64,000 nt of DNA from positions 1,054,001-1,118,000 of the forward strand of contig VNKQ01000014.1 of assembly GCA_016508695.1 (NCBI GenBank). The letters run 5' to 3'. The DNA is from Hyphodiscus hymeniophilus. Lineage: Eukaryota; Ascomycota; Leotiomycetes; Helotiales; Hyphodiscaceae. Every line of letters begins with the position of its first letter. The first letter of the stretch is position 1. The notes beneath the pieces were generated by a model. That model was not told the origin of the DNA. It worked only from the letters and a program-made list of their open reading frames with translations, and ran no database searches. Shown here piece after piece: positions 20,775 through 32,506 of this stretch. The position numbers and the translations under genes were made by a program.

Positions 20775-22342
20775 CTAGTCTACTCTCGTTTCATTGTTCT
20801 TCCCCAACGTGCTTGGAGACTCGGGGCTCTCGTCCTCACTCATCAAGCCTTCCAACTCAAACTCCTCTGCATCTCTGACTTGCCGCGACTCTGTCCCTCT
20901 TGCATTTCCATTGGCTCTAGGTAGTCGTTCTACTCTCTCTGTGTCCTTGGGTGGAACTGGAGGTGACGAGTTGACGGCGTAGAGGTGTAGGAGCATGTTG
21001 ACGAACAGGAACATGAGGAAGGCGAAGCTGTAGAGAACCAGGACGTAGGACACATGTGTGATGCCAGCGTCAGAAATAAGCTCCATTTGTTGCTCAGTGG
21101 CTCCCATGAAGAGTAATCCAGAAGCATAAAGCAACTATCAAAGTTAGTGTTATTATTATAGACAAGGATCGTAGCACTTACGAATGGTGGGATGTATTGC
21201 CAGCTGTTCGCTTCTCCATCTTCAGATATGGTGTTTGCATCCTTCAAGACGAACGCAACTTCGATTATTCTGGCGGCTCCAGCAGCCATCAAAGTGTATC
21301 CGAAAACAGTGTGTACCATCGTGCTGAGTGGCAGGTGTTGCGGATGAGCAGACATAGCCCATCCAGTCACGAAGATTACAAAACCCGGAATGAAGTTCCT
21401 CTTCGGTCTGCCGTCTCGCTTCCTGCTCAACCAGACACCTGTCAAACCAGCACACCACCAAATGACGCCCATAGTAGTATGCTGAATATCGTTTGCGACC
21501 CATGGTCCACCCCATCTGTGCTCAGTGAAAGTATTGACACAGCCCCAGGCGGCAATAAGGGCCGAGTCGAAGAATTCTTGAGACCGTCCCGTCCTCTTCA
21601 ACCAAACTTGTCCAACAAGCATGATAATCGTGAGCAAGATACCGTATCCAATGAATGCACTACCCATAATGAAATGAGCCAGGCATTGTCCAAGATGATC
21701 ACCTCGACAAAATCCCAAAGCCGTAATTCCTCCAAATAACATCTGTACCCATGCTACGACAGGCATTGCCTTTCCAACAATCCCGTGGCCATGAACAGCG
21801 ACTTTCCGAATCTTGCCATGGAAACCCTTCGTTATATGAAACTTCAGGTAGATACCGAAAACAACTTGTACCACAAGCATGAGCATCAAAACGTTCGCAA
21901 ACGACCCATGAATACTGTGTGCAAAGACTCGTCCCTTGTGTAGATGTCCCAAGAAGTATGCTAGCACTGCAATCGCTGTGCCCAAAACCTGTAGCGGAAC
22001 GTGCCAGCGATTCCGAACGATCTGTTCAAATAACTAATTAGCCTTTATTCTCTCACAAGAAGGATAGCACCTACACCAAGAACCATCCCAGTGGGAAAGA
22101 TTATCCCAAAGGACAACATCATCAATAGGATGTGGATCCATAATATCGAGTCCTGCATTTCCGTCAGCATCCGCAGCGCTCTTTCTTCACCTACGCTCAC
22201 GTACGATGGGATCGGCGCTCATGTATTCTCCTTCCGCTATTTTCTCCATATGGCCTCCATGTGCTGATGCTCCTCCAGCCAGAAGTAGGACTCCTCTAAC
22301 TGACGCAATGATGGGCATATTGCGCCTCCTGAGGGAGTCCAT
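20775..22342 (-). CDS. Ytp1-like integral membrane protein (DUF2427 / Ytp1 domains)
   Basis: Polytopic membrane protein of the fungal Ytp1 family; biochemical role unknown, with a cytochrome b561-like helical arrangement and conserved histidines. Exons 22342-22205, 22152-22075, 22021-21183/21182 and 21134-20775 give about 471 residues. An N-terminal hydrophobic segment ending in GGASAHGGH looks like a signal peptide. It is followed by helices including ILWIHILLMMLSFGIIFP, the His-containing HSIHGSFANVLMLM and KVAVHGHGIVGK, then the C-terminal Ytp1 region with EHRWGGPW and HTTMGVIWW. The tail is cytosolic and acidic (EEFELEGLMSEDES). The start at MDSLRRRN is chosen because it directly precedes the signal-like segment. 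Confidence 0.85.
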
Positions 22343-23471
22343 GTTTGATGTATGCCCCTTGGGCGTCTGAGCGTGACGATTTTTTTGTCCAGGGTCAGAG
22401 AGACACTGTCGAAGACTAATCTTCAGCTCCTCGGGATTGAAGACTCTACAATTTTGACCAGCAAGGACGACGATAAAGATGCCGGTGGTAGTTGAGGTAG
22501 TTGAGGATAGCCTGACTTCCGCTAGGGAAATTGTAACACGAATCAATGTGGACCTTCCCGATTGATTGATTGGCTGAGTAATTGGAAATGGCTGAGTGGG
22601 GTATCACGTGGTGTGTCATGTACCTAGAAAACCGCTCAAATACTCACCAGTGACCCTCATTTTCCTTTATTATATCGTCCAACAAACTAGAGGAGCTGGG
22701 TTTCATGAATCATTTGACAAGAAAAATCAACATAGCACGAGTGTAAAGGAAATTCAAAATACGCTGCCCTGGAGCTGAATGGAAATCCAGCATCTGAGCA
22801 TCGAAATCATCTCAATATTTTCCTTATGCCACAAAGATCTCACTTCGGCTCTTCGTGCTAAGCAATACAGTCCCCCGAAAAGTTTTGTGTAACGGATATC
22901 GAAAGCTTCAAGAAGGTTGATAGACCACAATCGCGGCACCTTCAAGCCAGCGTTGATAACTTACGAAATACAGATCGCAGCCAAGGACGCCCCCGCTCTA
23001 CCAGCTTCTGGTGTGGGTATAGAGCAGAGTGCTCTTTGTAGAGAATATGGTTGCAAACCATATCTATAACATAGATTATTATATACCAATGACGGTCTAT
23101 CGAGTTTATGTTCGGACAGAGGGGTCGGGTCGTTAGACTTGAACAAGCTGGTGTACCTAAAGAGGCATAGGCTCGGAATATTGCTCGGAAATTTCAAACT
23201 GCCGATAACTCTACGACTACAATATGGTCTTTACTTCTTCCCGAGCATCACCACGACCTTCTCTTCTGCCTAATGTTTGTTCTTTCAAGTTTTGAGTCAT
23301 ATGTTTCTTGCTGAGCTAGATAAGATGATCCTCAACTTGTCATTTGTTACTATAGCATAAACTAAGGTATGCTTGTAGGGTCACATATTAACACCCTTTC
23401 TCCTCATCAGCGACTTATCTAACCATACAGACAGAAGTTTTCCATGATTTTTGCCTTCAGCATCCTTCAAG
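22343..23471. other. intergenic region between divergent Ytp1-like and Zn2Cys6 genes
   Basis: About 1.1 kb between two divergent genes; promoter regions expected at each end. No supportable gene or repeat. Confidence 0.45.
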
Positions 23472-26306
23472 ATGTCTTCCAAAGAAGCCGCACAAGTACC
23501 CCCACTAGGACAGAGAAAACACCCCTGTGTTTTATGCCAACAGCGCAAAGTAAAGTGCGATCGTAGTGAGCCCTGCCAAAACTGCGTAAAAGCCGGTGTT
23601 GAATGCATTTCTGCTGCTACACTTCCCCCTCGGAAAAGAAAACGGCGGTTTCCAGAGGCCGAACTACTTGCACGAATCAGACGATACGAGCACCATTTGA
23701 AAGCTTACGGAGCAGACCTCGATGCGATCAACAGAGAGATTGGAGTTGAAGGACCCTCTATCCCAAGCAACTCGGCTATCAAGTCAAACCATTCTAGTCC
23801 TCCTGTCGGATCCCGTCCTATCTCACCGGACCCTGCTTCCAGACCTTTGTCAGTGAGGAGGTCGCTCAGGCATGTCGATAAGTAAGCAATGCTTTCTGTT
23901 TCTTAGTTGACTACACTGACGGAACATAGCAATTTGAATCTTGGTATTAGTGACGAGGTAAATCTCTGTTCCAATACAAGCTTCAGTATTTCCCCGGTCA
24001 AATTAAGAAAAGTACCTGACCCAGCGCAGTTTCGTGATGCCGAGGATCTCCTAGGAGGCTCGTCTGATGACGAAACATTTTCAAAGCCAATGACCAAAGC
24101 CTTCGAGGAGCTTAGTAGTGACATTGGGGGTGATGGAGATCTGTTCTTTGGTACGAATACAGCCATAACTCTGAAGGCTCTGCATCCCCCGCCTGTGCAA
24201 ATCTTCCGACTTTGGCAGACTTTTTTGGACAACGTCAATGTGGGTGTTATCCAACCTCTTCATCTTTCTTCTATTTTGCCTCCTAGATGGCGAGACACAT
24301 TCTACAATCCAGGATGTGCTCAGCTCTCTTTGAAATTGACAATCCTCCTTCTCTCCTCGAGAATAAATGCTAACTTCAAGAGTTTACAGCCACTCATAAA
24401 GATATTCCATGCACCCAGTGTCCAACAGCAGATTCTCGATGCTATAGCTGACTTAGATAATGTTCCAAAGAACATCCAAGCGCTTATGTTTTGCATATAT
24501 GCCGCTGCTACAATGTCGATGAATGACGAGGAATGCCAAAAAATCTTCAACCAGAGAAAGGACGAGGTCTTGGCTCGCTTCCAACTTGGTGCTAGGCAAG
24601 CCCTCCGAATTGGAGGTTACCTCCGTTCCTCCGATCTTGTCGTTCTTCAAGCTTTAACACTTTACCTGGTAGACCTCCTATACTCACTCAAGTGACTTCG
24701 ATGATTAACACATTTGAAGTTCTCCAGTCTCCAAATGACGATCGACCCGAGAACCTTATTCTGCCTTACCGGTGTCGCCGTCCGTATCGCTCAGAGAATG
24801 GGACTTAGCAGTGATGGAAGCCAGTATGAATTACCACCCTTCGAAACGGAGATGAGGCGACGATTGTGGTGGCAGATTGTTCTCATAGATACTCGTGTCT
24901 CCGAACTGTCTGGAGCGGGTACATCTGTCCTAACGTACACTTGGACCACCAGGCTTCCATCCAACGTCAACGATAGTGATCTTTTCCCAGATATGAGGGA
25001 TCCGCCAGTGGAACGTCCTGGACTTACGGAGATGGTATTTGTACGGCTTCGATGTGAAGGGCGGCAACTCGTTGAGGATTCCCGGGAAGGGTCTCGTGCG
25101 TTTGTCGGGTCACAACCCAGCTTGATTGATGAATTTGAGCAAAGGCTTGATCGAGAATATTTAAGTCACTGTGATCCACTCATTCCTCTCCAGTAAGTCT
25201 TGTTTCACTTTACAATACTGGTACTGATAAAAGCCGGGAGACGAGAGCTCTCTGGAGGCTGGGAGAAAATGACGCCATTACAACCCGTCCAGCTTTCCAG
25301 ATCTCAAGATTCCACGCACAAGTAATAATGCTAATCTAATTATAGCGCAATGTCCATCATGATGGCCAAATCATTCCTCTGCAAACTAAGGATGGGACTC
25401 CGCCATCCTTACTTCATGTCGGTCCGATCCAATGGCCTCTCAGCGGTAGAAAAGGACACTCTATTCCAACTCAGTCTGACGATGCTCGAAAATCATAATG
25501 CAGCGATGAGAAATCCAGCCATACAACGCTTTATTTGGTATATAGTAGGTGTTCTCCCGATTATTTGTCCTTCTTCCTGGTTGGTCCAAAGAGCTAGATA
25601 ACATGATACACCTCCCAGGACGTAACCCCAGCACTAAAGTCCTCATTAAAGCTCCTCGAAAGATACTCGAGAGGCGATGCTAACTCGGATTCAGTATACC
25701 AACTTTCCATTTCCAGCCCATGTTTATTTGCTCTGCGCGCTCCGCTGGCGTACTTCCGATGAGTTCGCTGAAAGAGCCTGGGAAGAACTTGGCGAAAGCG
25801 GAGAAAAACGTTTGCTCAATGACGACTTTAAGACCTATGCTAAGAGAAAGCTCACTTTTATCCATATGGCCCTAGCTAAAATGACCATCAAGGCTTGGAA
25901 TGCTCGAGAAGCGGCTTTCCAGAACTCTCCGCAGGCCCTCCCTATTCCACGCTTTGTTTCCGTATACCGGAAGCAGCTCGCAGAAGTAAAAGCTGGAAAG
26001 GAGCCTAAGTGGTGGGATAAAACAAATGATTCGTCTCCGATCTCTTTTGAAGACCAGCAGCATCCAGATCAGATGGTACCCCAGTTCCCACCGCTCGACG
26101 CAAATGCACCTGGGATGGGACAATCCTTCAACCAGAACATGCCACTCGGAACATTACCTTGGTCTATTGAATCACAATTACTCCTGCACCCCAGCTATCC
26201 TCCAGATATGCGTACAGGCTGGGAATTCTGGAATAATATGATGCAGGGCGGGGATTCCATGCAAGGAATCGATGCGATACCTCCTCCTTACAACTTTCAA
26301 AACTAA
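23472..26306 (+). CDS. Zn2Cys6 transcription factor with fungal-specific middle domain
   Basis: Nuclear regulator, 810 residues, from exons 23472-23881, 23930-24668, 24720-25192, 25346-25544 and 25695-26306; summed lengths keep frame. The zinc cluster near residues 19-46 is CVLCQQRKVKCDRSEPC then C and C (spacing 2-6-5-2-6). It is followed by a basic linker PPRKRKRRF and a short coiled coil (ARIRRYEHHLKAYG). The fungal_trans domain is visible in exons 2-4: MFCIYAAATMSMND, GARQALRIG, then VAVRIAQRMGL and EMRRRLWWQIVLIDTRVSEL. The 150 nt intron before exon 5 uses a TGCTAAC branch point and restores RFIWYIYTNFPFPAHVYLL. Target genes unknown; it stands among housekeeping genes. Confidence 0.9.
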
Positions 26307-26879
26307 AGCTCCTTGAGGATTGGCACCGTCGCCCTCCGGAAGGGTTTTGTATACATAGTAGACGAGTTTCAACTCCTCCAAACTCATGAAACCTCTTCTC
26401 AACCATCCTTGACACTTCGTTCCATGGCTCAACGTCTTCGAATGAGCGTGTACTGTTGTAGCATCTATGAATACCCATGGATGACTACTGATTAGTGCCA
26501 TTATCTCCTAATCCGCGCAAATAGTCTCCATTGAAGTCAGGCTTGAAGCTTCAAGCGCATTCATTAGACTTTCATATCGAGAATTAGAGTGATCGATGCT
26601 CGAGCCTTGTAAGCCATCGGGAACCAAGTCTTTCTGCCGTACGAGACGTAACTCCAAGACTTGAGCGTAAACAGAAGTGGAAGGATGGACCTAGAGCAGA
26701 AATCCGAGTTACTCAAATCGGTTGAGTGATTGAGATTCAAGAGGTTCAGCCTCGTCCAGTGACCCACTCAGATCAATGGTCGCCGAGGTTTTGCCGAGCT
26801 GTCCGATAACCGCATCAAAATTACCCAGCGACTGACGTCTCCGTATACACGCTGCACTTTTCTGATATAGATTTTAGCC
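26307..26879. other. intergenic region
   Basis: About 570 bp between the Zn2Cys6 gene and the phosphatase gene. No supportable gene; minus-strand frames overlapping 26164-26500 are shadows of the coding strand. Confidence 0.45.
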
Positions 26880-27950
26880 ATGGCTCCAGGTCCCAAGCAT
26901 CTCACGGGAGATCAAGCTGGTATTAGTGACTTCATCAACAAATTCGACGTGCGTTAGTCAGTCCCGCAAAAAGCAATGGAAGACCGGGAATCGCTGACTG
27001 GCTCTTCAGATCTTCCTGTTTGACTGCGACGGTACATTCAATTGCTCTCCAACTCGGAAAATGGTCTGACCAGATGTATAGGGGTGCTCTGGACGGGCGA
27101 TCATCTATTCTCAGGAACCGTTGAGACATTGGAGCTGTTGAGAGCGAAAGGTTGGTTTCATCCCCAAGTCAAAGAGCATATCTAAGGCTGTATAGGCAAG
27201 AAAATCGTGTTCGTGACAAATAACTCCACGAAATCTCGATCCGATTACCAGAAGAAGCTCACATCTATGGGCATACCAAGCAATGTAGACGAAATCTTCG
27301 CATCCGCGTACTCCTCTGCAATCTACATTGCCCGAATCCTCAAACTTCCCGCACCAAAGAACAAAGTTTACGTACTCGGCGAGAGCGGTATTGAAACAGA
27401 GCTGAAGTCCGAGGGTGTTGAATTTGTTGGAGGAACGGATCCGGCGTTCAGACGAGATATCACACCAGAAGATTACACGGGTCTCGCGGATGGGTCTCTG
27501 CTTGACGAGAATGTTGGAATTGTTCTTGCGGGATTGGATTTCCACGTCAACTACCTTAAACTATCGCATGCATATCAATATCTTGCTCGAGGAGCGAAGT
27601 TTCTGGCTACGAATACCGACAGTACTCTGCCCTCGAATCATACGTTCTTCCCTGGCGCAGGCTCGATATCCATACCTCTGATCAATATGACGGGCCAGCA
27701 GCCGATTGCGTTGGGCAAGCCGAGTCAAGCTATGATGGATTCGATAGAGGGGAAGTTCCAATTCGATCGCAAAACGGCATGTATGGTGGGTGATCGATTG
27801 GATACGGATATTAAGTTTGGTCTGGAGGGCAAACTCGGAGGCACGCTCGCTGTCTTGACCGGTGTCAGTAAGAAGGAAGAGTGGGAGGCCGAGGGGGCTG
27901 AAGTAATCCCTCACTATTACGTGGACAAGCTCAGCGACTTGAGAGGATGA
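26880..27950 (+). CDS. PHO13: HAD-family phosphatase, Pho13 / phosphoglycolate phosphatase type
   Basis: Cytosolic Mg-dependent phosphatase that repairs toxic side products of glycolysis such as 2-phosphoglycolate; also assayed as 4-nitrophenylphosphatase. Exons 26880-26948, 27010-27031, 27082-27150 and 27196-27950 give 304 residues, the usual length. HAD motif I is FLFDCDGVLW, split by the second intron, with the nucleophile Asp and the acid/base Asp. Motif II is IVFVTNNSTKSR. Motif III Lys lies in ALGKPSQAMMD, and motif IV is MVGDRLDTDIKFG. The cap (C2) domain lies between. All catalytic residues are intact. Start codon context gccATGG is good. Confidence 0.95.
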
Positions 27951-28723
27951 AGACTTTTGTTTTCCACAAACCTTCGATCTGTGTGATTGGCTTCTCAGGG
28001 GAAAGGTACTAGTGCGATCGGTGCTGCACAGACGCCAAATCATGACTCCCAAGCTCCGGGTATTACTAAATAAACGAGTGCTATGAATCAAGCCGTTGAG
28101 ATTGTTCGTATATTGACCCCTCCAAAGAACCCCGCCGTTAGCGTCGTGTCTACACAACTCGGAAAAGGAAATCCTGTAAAGTACTGTAATTAACGAACCT
28201 TTGGAGACTGGAACTAGGATATTCACCTTGAATTCTGCTGAAAGGCCTCTCTCTCAGCATAAGCCAACATTGCAAGATCAAGATGTATGCGATGCCCATA
28301 TACTTCGGCGTGGACGTGAAAGCCGCAGGAAGAAGCACAACTCTAGGTTTCAGACTGGTCACGCGATAAGTATTGGATGCGACTAATCGTGTTATAATCC
28401 TTCAATATATCTTCTCCCAAAGAGTCCAAAATATTCCCAAAACGTCTGAAATACGACAAATACGACGGACATTGATGCATAAGAAGTAGGCGGGACCTAG
28501 CGCCCGCTGACAAAATACGATATTATCACGACTTTGTTGGTTTGATGCACCCTTTACATGCCGAATATCATTGCCTACGACACAGATGATCTCTTGTGTG
28601 AGTGAGGTTAGTAAAAAAAGCAACGAAAATATCAAATCTCGCTAGGGGACTTTGCTCCGGCGAAGATTTCGAGGCTATTCTCTAATCTCCTCAACAGGGC
28701 AGGAAGAAAAGGCCAAAAAAAAA
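27951..28723. other. intergenic region
   Basis: About 770 bp with no supportable gene. An A-rich run immediately precedes the start of the SET gene at 28724. Confidence 0.45.
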
Positions 28724-30643
28724 ATGAGACCGCTCTTTAGCTTATATCCTTCAAAGACCCCTGGAAAAAAGTCTGAGCAGGATGTCGTCGAAACCACAAT
28801 GGACAGCGACCAAGAGGACGACTTCCTCTTGGAGAAGCGGCAGAACCTGACTGTTGCCCTCGCAGAGCTGCCCTATGACTTAGTCACTTACCTGGAGCGT
28901 GCAGCTGTGCACGCCGACCTGGGCTATCCCGATTTGGCCGCTGGAGATTCCTACCGAGCGCTGCTCCTGTGTGACGAGGTCCGCGACGAGAGCTTCGAAT
29001 ACCATGAACAAGCGCTGCGAGCCCTGGAGTCACGTTCCGCCAATGGAATTCCGGAGATATTGAGGAATCGAGGGACGGACATTGGGGACAGTCCACGTCT
29101 CTCGAACGGAATAGAAAATGTCAGCATAGACGGGGAGGGAGGTGCGGGAGCCGGTCCAAGTCTCTCGAATGGAATAGAACATCTCAATATAGATGGGGAG
29201 GGAGCTGGGCGGAACAACTCAAATTCTTCGAATGGGATAGAAAATCTCAGCACAGATCAAAATGGAGATGGACGGTCACACATACAACAGGTTCTGCAAC
29301 GGGCTTCTCTACAATGCTACCGGAATCTGGCTATTAGTCTGCTACTCTGCGGGTGTCTGAAAAGTGCGATTGCGTTTTGCATGAGAGGGTTGGATGAGGT
29401 GCCTGAAGACGACGATTTGTTGCAAAGGAAGGAATTCATTGAGAATATGGCGAGGAGGAGATTGAAGGTCGACGAGGTGGATATAAATGACTTGCCTGAC
29501 CAAGGGCTGGTACGGCGAGAAATCTATCCATGGAACGACCACGAGCCAAATCGATTTTCGCAGGAGACCCTGGACTTCTTAAACAAGGAATTGAGTTCTG
29601 TGGCTCCCAAGTGCGAGGTGAAGGTCACTGAACTCCCTACTCTCGTAGATAACGAAAGCGATTCCAGTTCATTTAGCTCCGTATCTACGAACAAGCAGCT
29701 TGGCCTCTTCGCAAAGGAGGATCTAAATCGCGGGGAGACAGTCCTAGATGAGTTCTCAATTCTGACAGCCAACAACCGCCTCAAGGAAGCGCTGTGCGAT
29801 GCCTGCAGCTCAGCACTGCCTTCATTGAGTGAGAACAGTACTGTTGTTGGATGTCCCGACTGCTACGATACTATGTTCTGCAACGAGGAATGTCTCTCTA
29901 GAGCGCAGCTTTACCACCCTTCCGTCTGTGAGAAGGATTTAGACACCCTTGCGAAAGACCCAGACCCGAAAGAAACGCCCAATGCGCTCTACCTCCTACT
30001 CCTCGCACGTTCACTCGCCATGGCCGAGACTCAGCAATGCCATCCCTTAGATCTCAAAGAAATCAAATATATCTGGGGTGACTTCCTTCCCAGCGCCTCA
30101 AACGCCGTCTCCCTCTCTCACAACGCACCGCCGCCTCCCATCTGGACTCTTCCCTTCTCTTTCTCATCTAACATATCAAATCCCCTGCATGTTCTCGAGA
30201 AAATGGATATCGACATTTTCGCCTCACTCGCAACGTACGATCTTTGGATCTTCAACACGTTGTATAGCAAATTCAGAGGAACGGCATCAGCCCGCGTCAA
30301 CTTGAGGGACGGTAGACCAGAAGTCGCGGCTGTGCATCCATTGTGGTGCTTGGCGAACCACGACTGTGACCCGAATGTGCAATGGGAGTGGGGCGGGCAA
30401 ATGAAGCTCTGGTGTAGAGAGAAGAGAGTTGGCGGGACTCCCGGAGGGATCAAGGCTGGAGAGGAGATACTGAATCATTACTGTGATATTGATTTGAAGG
30501 TACAGGAACGGAGAGAGTGGGCGAAGGGTAGCTTGGGAGGCTGGTGTATGTGCGAAAGGTGTAGAAGAGAGGCTGATGAAGAAGCTTCGAATGGCCACCA
30601 TGTTGAAGGGTTGGTGGCCGGAGGACCAACAGAGGATGATTGA
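28724..30643 (+). CDS. SET-domain protein with N-terminal TPR-like region (SMYD/SET-TPR type)
   Basis: Probable protein lysine methyltransferase. Single exon, 639 residues from the ATG at 28724; upstream frame has no earlier ATG. The N-terminal half has TPR-like helices (LVTYLERAAVHADLGYPDLA, then LAISLLLCGCLKSAIAFCMRGL). They are separated by an inserted low-complexity segment in which a SNGIEN-x-IDGEG unit occurs three times. The C-terminal half holds the split SET domain: LGLFAKEDLNRGETVL, a MYND-like Cys-rich insert (CDACSSALP, CPDCYDTMFCNEEC), then CLANHDCDPNVQWEW (NHxCxPN core), GEEILNHYCD and the post-SET cysteines WCMCERC. These match active SET proteins. Substrate not predictable; nuclear or cytosolic. 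Confidence 0.9.
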   Translation: MRPLFSLYPSKTPGKKSEQDVVETTMDSDQEDDFLLEKRQNLTVALAELPYDLVTYLERAAVHADLGYPDLAAGDSYRALLLCDEVRDESFEYHEQALRALESRSANGIPEILRNRGTDIGDSPRLSNGIENVSIDGEGGAGAGPSLSNGIEHLNIDGEGAGRNNSNSSNGIENLSTDQNGDGRSHIQQVLQRASLQCYRNLAISLLLCGCLKSAIAFCMRGLDEVPEDDDLLQRKEFIENMARRRLKVDEVDINDLPDQGLVRREIYPWNDHEPNRFSQETLDFLNKELSSVAPKCEVKVTELPTLVDNESDSSSFSSVSTNKQLGLFAKEDLNRGETVLDEFSILTANNRLKEALCDACSSALPSLSENSTVVGCPDCYDTMFCNEECLSRAQLYHPSVCEKDLDTLAKDPDPKETPNALYLLLLARSLAMAETQQCHPLDLKEIKYIWGDFLPSASNAVSLSHNAPPPPIWTLPFSFSSNISNPLHVLEKMDIDIFASLATYDLWIFNTLYSKFRGTASARVNLRDGRPEVAAVHPLWCLANHDCDPNVQWEWGGQMKLWCREKRVGGTPGGIKAGEEILNHYCDIDLKVQERREWAKGSLGGWCMCERCRREADEEASNGHHVEGLVAGGPTEDD

Positions 30644-31360
30644 AACATATGATTTTGTCTTTGCATGTGTGTTCTGCTGTCAACTCGAGCATTGGCTGAT
30701 CAATGATCGTGTCCGTAGATACCCAGTGCTACAGACTTACCTTATGACGGGCCACTGCACCAAGAATAGACATGGTGCCTTCTCACTTCATCCAGTGCGA
30801 ATAACTTGATGCAGACAATCTCGACAAGGATGCCAAAGAGCGATGAGGGGTACTGAGGACTAGCTTTGTCGGGTTCTACAAAGTTGTTGTTCCCTGAAGA
30901 ACGATCGACGACCGACCAGGTCATTCTTATCTCGGCCGTGATGTGCCTTTACTCGACTCGTCCCAAACGAAGCCACAGTGCTTCAAACAGCCAGCGATCC
31001 AAGCATGAGCCCAGTGGCTTACCCGATTGCACGCCTCTCTTTAATCCTACTGCTGTCACTATGATCAGTCATGATTGAAAAGAGGTTGATCTACTCGTGC
31101 TTGCGTGCCTCAATCGCGTTCTGCTTCTTTGGTACCCCACTTCGAACATCGACGAAGCGTTCAAGCGTAAGATGGGGAGCTTTGAAGACGGCATGTAAGT
31201 CCAGATGGCATTGCAGTTCAGCAGGTAGGTAGGGGCTTCTGTTCTTGGGTTTTCTCTTCAACCATCAAGCTTCGACTCACCAAGAGCCAAGCTACACTTT
31301 TAAGCTAATTTACCTTTTACCTCAAAACTGGAAATTGACAAGTAACATCGCAGCAGTCAA
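30644..31360. other. intergenic region
   Basis: About 720 bp. No supportable gene, though an ATG at 31171 followed by GTAAGT could be a first exon of the DUF899 relic that follows. Confidence 0.4.
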
Positions 31361-31640
31361 GGTGCCAGGCAAGGTACACTATTCTGTCCTCCATCTCCTC
31401 TTTCTCTCTGTGGCTGAATTGTTTACCCAGGTCGTAAAACCCATCGAATTGCTCACAGCTCGCAAAGCCCTCCTCGCGCAAGAAAAAGCCGCCATGCGCG
31501 CAAACGGCACTCTGAACGCCCAACTGCGCTTATTTCCCATGTTCAAGCTCGACAAGAACTATACTTCAACTGGCCCCAACGGTGCCGTCAAACTTCCAGA
31601 CCTCTTCGAAGGCCGCAAGCAATTCATCGTCTACCTATAG
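31361..31640 (+). pseudogene. truncated DUF899 thioredoxin-fold family gene
   Basis: A splice from about 31373 (GTACAC) to the CAG at 31430 gives an N-terminal DUF899 segment. It reads LLTARKALLAQEKAAMRANG, then LFPMFKLDKNYTSTGPNG and LPDLFEGRKQFIVYL, ending at a TAG where the family normally continues with HFMF and the Cys-containing fold. About two thirds of the expected protein is missing downstream, and nothing in the next kilobase restores it. DUF899 proteins resemble thiol-disulfide oxidoreductases of unknown substrate. The upstream exon is uncertain. A short expressed peptide is possible but a broken gene is more likely. Confidence 0.65.
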
Positions 31641-32506
31641 TCACTGCAGAAATAAAAATATTTCAAGCCTATTCTGCTGAACGATTCAACTTGATCAATT
31701 CCAGGTTCTAGGTGTTCACTTTTCCCCCGATGTTCGACACACTGGTATGAACAGCTGTACTATGTATGGAAGTATTTTCCAACTATGAGCGTAAGGGATG
31801 TAGAGTCCGTTCCGAGGATGAAGAAATTCCTATGAAAAAGAGCTTTTGATCTCATGATGCCCTGCCCACTCAGCTTGCTGGCGATAGCTGTTGTTGCTGA
31901 GTTGGAGACAAGGATTCGGTAAGGTAAATCATTGGCATAGAATGATCTGACAAACTCCACTCGAAGATTCAAGCCAGGAACATTCCTGACTTTTAAAAGG
32001 TATACAAGAGATGAAAGAAATAATAAATGAGATGGGGATGATATGCGAAAGAGCGCTTTGGCCTATTCGGGAAATTTGGGGCTGACAAAGCTACCTAGAG
32101 TACAGCTGGTGCAGTATCAAACAAACCCCTGCAATTGGCTTGTGCCCAGACTACATACGGCCACCACTCAGTTCACACCACCACGAGGCGTCAAATTTCT
32201 CACGACTTTCGATGCACTTTCAATTCGGCAGTCAACTCCTGGTACGGTAAGTCACTCCCTTCCTTGTGGCGAGGCCAATCCGTTTCACAAGTCGGAAAGG
32301 CAGAGGCATAGTATCATAAACGTTTGAGTTTGTTACGCCGGTGCTCCGGTCGACTCGACTTTGGATCTCGATCATCCACTGAAATACCATTTTGGCCATT
32401 CTAGAACCGGTCATCTTGAAATTTCCTCAGGTAATAAGCTCTTCTGGGTTCCAGGGGCAAAACTGTATTACCTAAGCATCACCTTCCATAGAGGAGTAAA
32501 TACAGA
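31641..32506. other. intergenic region
   Basis: About 870 bp without a recognisable gene; contains what was presumably the lost 3' part of the DUF899 gene and the promoter of the regulator at 32507. Confidence 0.4.

Noticed and set aside
20930..21985. 351-codon frame with a low-complexity C-terminus rich in Ser/Cys/Thr
   Set aside because: The odd tail is intron read-through and wrong-frame translation; splicing at 21182/21134 gives the proper Ytp1 C-terminus.
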